Origin: Helicostylum pulchrum
Taxonomy: Eukaryota > Mucoromycota > Mucoromycetes > Mucorales > Mucoraceae
Assembly: GCA_025677825.1 (NCBI GenBank)
Contig: JAIXMO010000023.1
Span: forward strand, 1-64,000
Direction of reading: 5' to 3'
DNA length: 64,000 nucleotides
In this document: piece by piece, positions 34,989 through 44,251 of the stretch
How positions within the stretch are numbered: position 1 is the stretch's first letter
How the letters are laid out: the number at the start of each line of letters is the position of its first letter
Notes under the pieces: model-generated
Told to the model about the DNA's origin: nothing
Seen by the model: only the letters and a program-made list of their open reading frames with translations
Databases searched by the model: none
Made by a program: the position numbers and the translations under genes

Positions 34989-35822
34989 TTGATAGACTAC
35001 TTTGATGAGTTTCCTCAGGCACGCATAAAAGACGCGGTAGATAATTTGACAGAAATTTTCGAAAACTTTAATTTAAAAGAAACAGTCGTTGGAGAGTTTA
35101 TCTCTAAGGAGTGTAATCTTTCTATTAAGCGCATAACCCGTCATCCCAAAGCTCGAAATAGTCCGGAAAAGATTAAAGCGCGTCGTGAGTGGGTCGAGTT
35201 GTGGTCAAACACAACAATGAATTTCAATACAATTTGCACTTTCATTGATGAAAGTGCTTCTGATATTAACATGAGACCATCTACTGCAAGATCGGCCAGA
35301 GGAACACCGGCTGTTGTCATTACACCTTCAACGAAAGCTATTAGCCATACAATTCTTGGAGCTATTTCTGCACCGGAAGTAATAAATATTGAGATACGAG
35401 TGCCGGTACCACCCAAGAAAATAAAAGTAGTAGGAAGCTGTAAAAGAAAAGCAACTGCTATAAAGAAGCCTTCTTTTGGTGGAACTAATTCCGGTCACTA
35501 CCTTAATTTTATTAAGAAAACATTAGATCAAATGGATAAATATCCTGAAATGAAAAGGTCTTATCTTGTTATGGATAACTTGCCTATTCACGATAAGAAA
35601 GATGGTGATATTGACGAAATAATTGAGTCTAGAGGTTATAAATGTGTATACCTTCCCCCTTATTCCCCAGAACTTAATGCAATTGAGCAGTACTGGGCTA
35701 ATGTTAAAGGAAAAATGAATCGAAGCCGCATGGATCTAAGCGAAGAGAACCTATCAAGTATAATTAGCAATACAGTACCAGTTAGCAACCTGTTCAATTT
35801 CTGTGCTCATTCCAACGTATGA
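34989..35822 (+). pseudogene. IS630/Tc1-mariner-type DDE transposase, N-terminus interrupted
   Basis: The ORF (277 residues from the first in-frame codon) includes the DDE core: FIDES with Asp at 35247-35249, YLVMDNLPIH with Asp at 35574-35576, and YLPPYSPELNAIEQYWANVK with Glu at 35685-35687. Spacing between the last two is 36 residues. This matches the IS630/Tc1 superfamily, with the usual (S)PxLNxIEqyW box. Upstream in the same frame, coding-like sequence (EDPEWDIYEKNTNKANRKVS) is cut by TGA 34983-34985, so the helix-turn-helix part is not joined to the core. The copy is probably inactive. A right terminal repeat could not be found. Confidence 0.82.
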
Positions 35823-35943
35823 TAAATAACTGCTTAACTAAAGGACCAATGTAACTTTAAATAAAGTTATACATTTGTCATGCTGTATATTAAATCGAAA
35901 CGATAATTTTATTTTTGAGATTTGAATTTGGTTTTTGCGTTTG

Positions 35944-36088
35944 ATTGTTACCTTTTAAGTACTGTTAGAAGTAACAAACAAAGAAGAAAAATATTGATTC
36001 CCACTTGTTACCTCACAAGCAGTGATTGCGTAACAAAACAAAAATAAAAAATTATGTGGGAAAATAATTGTTACCTCGTAAGCACTGT
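35944..36088 (+). repeat. Three imperfect copies of a 21-nt motif about 60 bp apart
   Basis: ATTGTTACCTTTTAAGTACTG (35944), ACTTGTTACCTCACAAGCAGT (36003) and AATTGTTACCTCGTAAGCACT (36066) share TTGTTACCT...AAG-AC/AG-TG. Spacing is about 59 and 63 bp. Confidence 0.6.
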
Positions 36089-36334
36089 ATTGGGAAACGG
36101 TTTCTTTTTGTTTCCTCTATAGCTACAACCGAGAATGTCCAATAAGGCCGGTAAGTTAAAATTTAACAAAAAAAAATTCTTGTATTTGTTAAGTTTTGGT
36201 TTTAGATTATCTTTTCTCATTAAGCGAAAAACACAAACCAGAAGTGATTTAATGAGTAAACTGATATTATTGAGATCACTAACATTTTTGTTACTAAAAT
36301 AATTGGTAAGTTTATATTTCACCTTTAAGTCTGT

Positions 36335-36470
36335 GGTGAAATCACCACATAAAATAAATATAATTAATATAATCGATGAACCGTCGATTATAAAATATAA
36401 TATAAGTAAAATAACACTGGATCTAGTAAAGCAAGATCTTCAATCTATAAAGTGTAACAATCAACCACAA
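36335..36470 (+). repeat. Dispersed repeat R1, copy 2
   Basis: Same orientation as 31757-31905. The hairpin is AATCGATG-AAC-CGTCGATT here, with one mismatch. Shares CACTGGATCTAGTAA and the flanking ATTATAAAATATAATA. Together the two copies bracket about 4.4 kb. Confidence 0.85.
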
Positions 36471-36611
36471 TAGTGTGACCACTATTAACATTAGTATAAA
36501 TAACAAACGAGAGTTTGCAATCCCTTTTACCGGATTGATTTTACACCAAAGAATAAGAAATAAACGTTATCACACCTTTAATCTTATTCCTCCTGTTTTA
36601 TTAATTTTTCC

Positions 36612-37282
36612 GTGTCAAATCTAAAAGTATTTTTCCACAAAGTCCGCTTCCCATTATTAAATTATTTAATGTATTGTTTTGACTGGATCTTCAAAGGAGA
36701 AACAGCCTGTGATAAATACAAAGCGGTGCCAACAGAATGGCCAAATTTAATGAAACCAGATGTAGTATACGAGCCTAAATCCAAAAAAGATCGTCAATTC
36801 CCCCAATGTTAGTCGAAATCCAGCACACCGTCGATCTCAAATTTTATCTACGCATCAATGAATATTGTTTGCAAATGTTGAAAAGTTACCCTGTCCCTCC
36901 AATTGTTGTTGTCATCGCTATAAACACTACTACTCAAAATATTTTAAATTTAATGGAAATAACTAATCCAGATGTTATGTTTGCCTCGCGGCTTCCTTCC
37001 ACTTGCTGGGCCAAGCCTTTTCATTTGCTGAACGCCGGAACAATCCGCCCATATCCTGCTGAACCTCTAGATCCACTTGTTGCCGTAGCTCACTTTTTGA
37101 TTGAACAAAAACAAGCTTTGATATCTATGGAATTACGAGAGGATACTACTATCCAAATGCTTTTCAGGTTTGCAAAGGAAATATTTGGAGGTGACATTGG
37201 AAAGTATGATAATATTGTTAACACACTTCAATATGTTTGTACCAGTCTCGGTAGTAATTACTTAAAGCAAGGAGCACATTAG
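36612..37282 (+). pseudogene. Frameshifted PD-(D/E)XK nuclease-like protein
   Basis: Two overlapping frames: 36612-36812 (ends KPDVVYEPKSKKDRQFPQC) and 36806-37282 (starts MLVEIQHTVDLKFYLRINEY). The change of frame falls in the C-run near 36798-36803; the upstream frame of the second ORF reads IPPMLVEIQ. The D-V-V ... E-I-Q pattern fits the PD-(D/E)XK core as found in Rpn-type transposase-associated nucleases, and YPVPPIVVVIAIN looks like the next core strand. The C-terminal part has MELREDTTIQMLFRFAKEIF. No start upstream of 36612 is certain. A single 1-nt difference would restore continuity, so it may be a recent lesion. Family assignment is tentative. Confidence 0.5.
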
Positions 37283-38151
37283 TTGAAGACGTTAAAAACA
37301 GCAATATATATATTTATGATTTAATAAATAAAAGTAGATTGGCATCTTTGTTGCTAAATCAGCACTGTTATTTTTTTCTTCTTTGTTCGTTACCTTTAAC
37401 AGGGCTTAAATCATCTATACCCGATTCTATCTGCTTTTGAATGAGGGGTTCTACTCGTAAGAATTGACTCCCATCTTTCCGTGGATCCATTCTAACTGAT
37501 TGGATAACGGCTTATATCCTAGGTGATGAACCTGTCAACTGAAGGTTACCGGTTCATCTTTTGTATCTAAGTTTTGCCGTTATAGATGTAATTGGTTATG
37601 CGTGCATTTAATATTAACTGGAATAGAACTAATTTTTTTATCGTATGACCCGGATCTGAATATTATTGTTATAAAATTAAGATGTTCTTGTACCAATTGT
37701 ATTTATTGGAATATGTACATGTTTGAAAATTGAGATCCAATTATCTTAATGTCGTTATTTTATTTACAGGGCATATGATATTTGTGTTATATTATCAAAT
37801 GAACATAACTATTCTATGCTGATCATGGCTGTTCTATATTTAATTTAGGGTAGCTAATCCTAGGTTAAATCCATGTTCAGTGAATTGTTTTATTTATTTG
37901 TTAACATGATCGAGCTTCATTTTTTGTTCCTCGAACTTTTTAATTTATTCTGATCTAATGATCATTGTTTAAGGTCCAGTTGCGTCGCATGTTTAATATA
38001 GTTGAATTCTTTTATGTTAGGATATTGAAAATGATGTATCATAGTATATATGTATGTTACATTATTGAAGAGGTTTTATTAGGATTATCGTAGTATTTAT
38101 TTATTCCTTTTGATTATCTATATATTATTTATATATAGATGTCACAAATAC
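37283..38151. other. Gene-free AT-rich stretch
   Basis: No frame, exon chain or RNA gene is supported. Composition is AT-rich without long homopolymers, unlike the promoter regions of this window. Confidence 0.45.
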
Positions 38152-38455
38152 AACAATGTCAATTAAAGTAGTACAGAGCTATTTATTGGAATACCACATA
38201 ACAATGCATTTAAAACTGCTAGCTATAATAAATAGGGCTACAAAGAATCTTTGCGTTCAATTTATTTGGTTTATACTGCTTCCCTTTTCAATTTTTCATC
38301 ACTTAGCAATCATCTGTATTTAATTACTTTTTCTCATTAATTTTCTAGAAACTCGCTGCTGATACGCGCTCGTCCAAAGTCTAAATGTGTTGTCTTTATA
38401 CTTTAATTACTTTGTAAGATTTATTGTATTATTTTCTCTTTATTAGTTTGTTTTT
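38152..38455 (+). repeat. Dispersed repeat R3, copy 1
   Basis: Matches 49505-49795 in the same orientation with about four in five bases shared. Blocks include TCTATTTATTGGAATACCAC-type (here AGCTATTTATTGGAATACC), TGTATTTAATTACTTTT and CTGCTGATACGCGCTC. No coding potential. Confidence 0.85.
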
Positions 38456-39860
38456 TACTTTGTTTTATGAGTAACATCGATTGATAATACATTTTTGAAG
38501 ACTAGACGCTGTTATACAATCTCTTCATAAAGTAAATAAACACCTCTCAGGTCTTCCTCTTACTTCAGTAAAACAGGACATAAAAATAATTAAAAGACAA
38601 TCAAGGAAATTATGACTTAAAAGCTATTTATTTATTACACATCAAACCTTTATCCATTATAAAATATAATACACTACCTAGTCCATTGCCATACTCAAAT
38701 CTTCGTAAAAATTCAAAAATTTTATCTACAATGACACCTATACGCTATTTTTCTTCTTTATATTTTGGTTTCTTTTTCACTTGATTATCTGAAAGGAATA
38801 ACAACCTATAATAGAATAATGCTTTCGACAAAGTATTTAACAAGTAATAGTATGACCAATTAAAAAAAAAGGTGGTCTTGATTCAAACAAACGCTGTTAT
38901 TATATTGACACTACTAGGAACTTTTTTTCTTTCAGCAAGAAAAGGAAGGTACATTGTAGAATCACCCATATATGGTTTTTAAAAGCAAGGTAATATACTA
39001 AATGAGTCACAAAAGAGAATGTATCTGTCCATTGTACATATTTCCTAATATTTAGTAATATGTAAACCATATCCTCTAAAAGTGACGCCTGTCAAACACG
39101 TAAGTAATGTTTCGACTTATAAAGCCGAAACTAACACTGTAATTCTAACTCTCTTCTTATTTTTTTAAAACTACAAATTACGAAGACCTGTTGTCACAGC
39201 TAAAATTGAATAAGTTGGGTACTACTTTAAATTAGATATAAATTGCCTTAAAATATAAACTTAATAAAAGACCATCTTTTTACTACTATACATATATAAC
39301 TATAAGTCTTATCTATTAAAATAACTCAGACAACTTTGAGACAAAAAGAATGAGCAATGTAACAAACATCAGGAATAGCTCTGTTCCTTTTGGTTCTAAA
39401 ATAATGTAACATGGATAAGGTTTCTAAACTAGATGTGTTGTTTTTGTTCTAGTTAGCTAATATAATAAAATAAATTGATGTTTTTACAATCAGAAAGAGC
39501 TAAACATCATTACTAAGTAAAATAAGGAGATGGAGTAACATATCTGATGTTAAATGTAGGGTAAACTTAAAGAAATAATGTAATAAAAAGATGGAGTATA
39601 ATAATAGAGTTAAGTGTATAGAAAATGTAACAGAAACTGAGATTTGAAGTGAAAAGTAACTAATAATCTGAAATAAATAAGGGTAATAATAAGGGTAACT
39701 GAACTAAAAGTGAAAAATATACTAGATATAAAAGGAATGAAAATATGTAAAATAGGCTTTAAATCAGTACGATATTCTTCGATTTGTAACAGTAAGTTCT
39801 TTACATTTATTAAATCTTATACAAGTTTGTGTAACATACTTCAAAAAAAGGCAAAAAGAA
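38456..39860. other. Gene-free stretch between repeat R3 and the tRNA
   Basis: No gene is supported. AT-rich. Short direct repeats such as AAAGATGGAGTA/AAGGAGATGGAGTA occur near 39525-39600. Confidence 0.45.
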
Positions 39861-39933
39861 TGGAGAAGCCGGGGTTTGAACCCGGGGCCTTCTGCATGCA
39901 AAGCAGATATGATAACCACTACATCACTTCCCC
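39861..39933 (-). tRNA. tRNA-Ala(UGC)
   Basis: On the minus strand the 73 nt fold as a complete cloverleaf: acceptor GGGGAAG/CTTCTCC plus discriminator A, anticodon arm TCTGC-TTTGCAT-GCAGA with anticodon TGC, and T arm CCCGGG-TTCAAA-like loop with GGTTCAAAC (box B). The G3:U70 wobble pair, the identity element for alanine, is present. No intron. It is followed on its strand by T-runs (TTTTT, then TTTTTTT) that serve as a Pol III terminator. Confidence 0.95.
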
Positions 39934-40690
39934 AGTTATATATTTTTTTTGAATTGCATTTTATTATATAATAAATAAAAAATGTATAATCACGTGAAAT
40001 GCACGTGTGTATCACGAGCAAGATTCGATTTGATTGGATTACTTTAATTGTAGCGAAAATATTTATTAAGTTAAATGGAGTTTTTTAATGGCATGTCAAT
40101 ATAATAAATGCGCTTGCTATTGAATCAAGACCTTTTCATCTTTATTGGGCGTATGTTTTTTTACCAAAATATTTGAAAGTAATACCAATATGAAGAGAAT
40201 GGAGAGTATTGGTTCATACAAAAACATATACTACAAACGATTATCTAATAGCTACGCATTATTTTCTCTTTTATTATAATCTGACAGTTAAATTTGTTTT
40301 TAAAAAAAGTCATGACTATGAGTGACAATGGAGTTTCTTATAGCCAACAAATCTAATTGTATTATTGCATAATAGTCTCTTTATTATCAACACTCTTTTT
40401 CTGGTTTTAGAAATACTTGATTATGATACTAACCCTCTGGGACAACAGCTCATAAAGGGTTGGACAGTTTCTTCTTTTTCGCTTGTAGGTCAGGCTACTT
40501 CAATTGATAATTCATGCACAATAATTCTAAGTACGGTATTGTTGTTTCAAGACAATCACTTTTCTTTAGCAATAAGACCGTTTTTTTTTTTTTAGTAAAC
40601 TGTTTATACGATGTGACGTTTTTCTCTCTTTTTTCTTTTATTTTTTTTTATTTTTTTAACTTTATACTTGTCAACAACATTGTATTTAGA
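39934..40690. other. Upstream region of PSO2
   Basis: Should contain the PSO2 promoter. A long T-rich tract (40618-40662) precedes the ATG. A frame runs into the gene from 40514 but its residues are low-complexity Phe-rich and not conserved, so the ATG at 40691 was chosen. Confidence 0.5.
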
Positions 40691-42602
40691 ATGAGAAAGC
40701 AACAACAAGGTCGCAAAATAGAATTAACTCAGTCGAAATACTTTTCTATCGACTCTTACTTTAAGTCACCACCCAACAAAAAGGTCAAGATCGAAACAGA
40801 AATACCTACTGTAGAAGCTAAAAAGGAACAGTGTCCGTCCTGTGCTGCGCTTATCTATGTCGAGTCAGAGTCAATGGAGGTTCATGTCAACAGGTGTTTA
40901 GACTCTCAGCAATCGAAAGAGAGCTCTGTTGGTGTAACGTTGACAGATAAGTTTGCATGTAAAGTTGAGACAATAACCAAGGAACAAATCGAGTGTGCTG
41001 TAATAGAAGAGAATAGTGTATGTACTACTACGGCAGACGGAAAAGAAAATAGTGAAGAAATTAAACCAGAAAGACGAATTTTACCTTCATCGTGGAAAAG
41101 TTTATTTTCATTATCAAGTACAAGTACAAGCACGACTAGTATCATTAGTAGTAGACCTACCGAAATAAAAAATACTAATAATACCAAGTCCAAACGAAAG
41201 ATGTGTCCATTTTATAAACGAGTTCGAGGTAAAAATGTTTATTTTATTAATTTGCTGTAACAAAAAAAGACTGATTGTTTTAAATGTTAGATACAAGATT
41301 TGTTGTAGATGCGTTTAGTTATGGCAAGATATCAGACTGTGACGGGTATTTTTTAACACATTATCATACAGATCATTTTGGTGGATTAAGGGCAAACTGG
41401 TCCCATGGTCCAATTTATTGTTCCCAAGTTACAGCTAATCTTGTGAAACAAGAATTACATGTTAATAGTCGTTATGTACACGCTTTGCCTATGAATGAAT
41501 TGTATCCTATTCCAGGTTCAAATGTAACTGTTTGTTTAATTGATGCAAATCACTGCCCTGGATCTGTATTATTTCTATTTATTGTACAGCTCGAAAATGG
41601 TATCAAAGTAAGACATTTGCATACAGGGGATTTTCGAGCTACGCCACGTATGTGTTTACACCCACTTATTCGACAACCTGAAAACGCAGCTATTAATTGC
41701 CTTTACTTGGACACAACGTACCTTAATCCTCAATATGCGTTTCCAGCACAAGAAGAGTGTATTGTAGCAGTTTGTAAAACTGTAAAAGAGGAATTAAATA
41801 TGGAGCCAAAGAAAGCAGCAGTACCATCAGTGTTTGATAATTGGATAAAAAAGAAGGCAGATCCTATGACAAATGGATCACGAGTTTTAATTGTAGTTGG
41901 AACTTATACGATTGGAAAAGAAAGAGTCTTTTTTAGTAAGTTGTTATTAATGCGACAACAAATATAACGATACGTACTTATAATAACGACTAGATATTGC
42001 AAAGATGTTGAAGTGTAAAATATATGCACCAGAAAAGAAGAGGAATATATTGTTATGTCAGCAAGATGAAGAGTTAAAGTCTATGCTTACAAGTGATCCA
42101 ATGAAAGCACAAGTACATGTAGTATCATTAAGGGATATACGTGGAGATGTAAGCTTGTGCATATATAAGTATATTAATGTTTTTACTAAAGTATATATGA
42201 ATATAGATAATGTCAAAGTATTTAAATGATCACCAGACACATTTTGATTCATTAATTGGATTTAAACCAACTGGATGGACGTACAAGTCAAGTCAATCAG
42301 AAATATCGGACATGAAATTGGCACCCCTAAGTCATATCATCATACCACCATCTGATCGAAGTTTAGATCTTTCAGCTTATTACAACTATAAGAATATAAA
42401 GTTGTACGGTGTACCTTATTCAGAACATTCGAGTTTTAGAGAATTGGCTTCTTTTATAGCCAGCTTAGATATTAAACAAATTATACCAACTGTAAATATT
42501 AGTCAATTAGATTCAATGAATCAGTACTTTACTAATTGGGAACAAGAAAAAGCAAGTAAACGAATTCAACTAGTTGAATATCCGAGTGAAGATCATTGGT
42601 AG
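40691..42602 (+). CDS. PSO2: DNA interstrand cross-link repair nuclease PSO2/SNM1
   Basis: Four exons (40691-41228, 41291-41935, 41994-42148, 42207-42602) close to 577 residues. Residues about 50-75 form a UBZ4-type zinc finger, CPSCAALIYVES then HVNRCLD. The metallo-beta-lactamase core has FLTHYHTDHFGGL, DANHCPGSVLF and LHTGDFRATPRM; the beta-CASP part has VVGTYTIGKERVF and the C-terminal VPYSEHSSFREL. This is the SNM1/Pso2 family of 5' exonucleases acting in the nucleus on cross-linked DNA. All metal ligands appear present. The basic N-terminus and a PCNA-like segment (TQSKYFSIDSYF, resembling QxxIxxYF) suggest replication-linked recruitment. Confidence 0.94.
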
Positions 42603-42841
42603 TAATAGTAATAGTAGTCTTGAGTTCCTGTCTATAAATATTGTATTTACTCCTTTGAACATGCATATAAACCCGGTGATTTGCTTATGTCATACTTGTT
42701 TGTTATATGTGTGTATTATATCTTGTTGTTTCTCACGCAGTTTCACAAAAAAAGATAAGGGGGAGAAAGAAAAAAAAATTACTTTTTTCCCTTTTTCTTT
42801 TTCTTTTTTTTTTATAAGTACACCAACATATATAATATAAA

Positions 42842-43822
42842 ATGTATTCACCCACTCAACAAGACTATAACCTTGAAAGTGACCACTTCACTAATCAAGG
42901 TGGTGGTATGTCAGGTACTCCACATACAACTGTCGGAGCAGTTCCTGTAGTACAACGTAACAATAACAGATTATTTAACCCATCACAATATCATCAACGT
43001 CAAAATTCATTTGGTACTGTAGCTTCTGCTATGAGTCCTCCCTCACATCGTAATGCAGGTATGGCTTTTTCAAGCGATAACAATCAACAAAACTGGTTTG
43101 GAACAAGTATGGACTCAAACGGTTCTTCTTTTGGTCAATCCCCTATATTTCATGGTGGTAACAGTAGAGACTTGATTGTTTCACCCTCTACTTCTACAAG
43201 TCATTTAGATGGTTTTACTGGTAATGAAGATGAAGAAGGACAACAAAGAAAGTAAGTATTTTTTACCTTTTATTTTATTATTTCATTTATGCATGTATTA
43301 TACATTAACAAAACAAAAAGCCTGCAAGAAATGTTTGAAAAGAGACGTAGGCGAAGAGAATCTCATAATGCAGTTGAAAGAAGAAGAAGAGATAATATAA
43401 ATGAACGTATACACGGTAATTAACTAAATAAAAAAAAAAAAGGGGGGATTACGTACACACAGTTTTTCTTATGTATATTAAATTTTTTACGTGTAGAATT
43501 ATGCACACTTTTACCTGAAAGGTTATTAGATTCTGCACCTACAAGTTCAAATGTAATGTCAGTTTCCAGTGGTCAAGTTGGAGCAAACGGAAGAGCTATA
43601 AATAAAGGAACAATTTTGAAATTATCAGTAGATCATATTAAAGAACTGCGAGAGGATCTAGGTAGATACCAAGAAAGAATTAGAGAGTTAGAGCAAATGA
43701 TCGATGCTGCCAAAAGAGGTGACATCGTAATAGATAATAATGCAAGAAGTAACAATAGCGGTCATCAACGGGTTGGCTCAATACAATTTCGACAACAATT
43801 TAACAACTTGCAAATTGATTAG
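42842..43822 (+). CDS. bHLH (probable leucine-zipper) E-box transcription factor
   Basis: Three exons (42842-43251, 43321-43415, 43497-43822) close to 276 residues. The N-terminal 135 residues are Asn/Ser/Gln/Gly-rich. The basic region RRRESHNAVERRRRDNINER has the His-Glu-Arg set that reads CANNTG/CACGTG sites. Helix 1 continues ELCTLLPERLLD, an 18-residue loop follows (SVSSGQVGANGRAINKG), then helix 2 GTILKLSVDHIKELREDL and a leucine-zipper-like extension YQERIRELEQMI. It resembles USF/MITF-type or Cbf1-type regulators of fungi; the target pathway cannot be told. It lies 240 bp after PSO2. Confidence 0.88.
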
Positions 43823-44251
43823 TATTAGTCTTTTTTCAATAAAATTCAAATTCCCCCCCCCCCTTTTTTTTTGGGGTACTTTTTTTTTTATAGGCTGCAG
43901 TAGTAACATTTTGACTCATTCATTAACTTTTTTTATTTAATTTAAAAGTATCGATTGCTACTATTAAAAAGATACCCTTCTTCTTCTTCTTAAAAGCAAC
44001 TATCTATTCTTAATCAATGCATTTCTATACTTGATTCAAGCCTGTGACTAGTTTACAGCAGATAAGCCGTCCCTTTTCTAGGTGACGTAGGTTCTTTTGG
44101 TTTTTTCTTTTCTCTTTGTACTTTTTGAAAAATAAGGCCATTTTTTTATACACGCACGGCTGGGGCTCAAAAAAGAAAAATCAAGACCAAGGGGGCTATA
44201 TAATAAATATTTTACTAGATTCTTTTTTTTTTGTATATAAAGTATAATTCA
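43823..44251. other. Promoter region of the PPR gene
   Basis: Contains a C-run then T-run then GGGG at 43854-43876, which can pair partly, and the T-rich tract before the ATG at 44252. No gene is supported. Confidence 0.45.

Noticed and set aside
35944..36088. CRISPR-like array
   Set aside because: Only three diverged units; a fungal nuclear window; no cas genes.
36071..36322. 83-codon minus-strand frame
   Set aside because: Lys/Asn-rich translation in repeat DNA, no family features.
34989..36470. Retroviral or LTR element flanked by the R1 repeats
   Set aside because: No reverse transcriptase, integrase with HHCC, primer-binding site or TG...CA ends; the core is an IS630/Tc1 DDE transposase.
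39710..40021. Reading frames on both strands across the tRNA
   Set aside because: They overlap a complete tRNA-Ala gene and owe their openness to it.
40514..40690. N-terminal extension of PSO2 to 40514
   Set aside because: Encodes Phe-runs from the T-rich tract before the ATG, typical of leader DNA in this window; 40691 is the first ATG followed by conserved-type sequence.
42574..42840. 88-codon frame between PSO2 and the bHLH gene
   Set aside because: Overlaps the PSO2 stop in another frame and ends in a pyrimidine tract; no conserved features.
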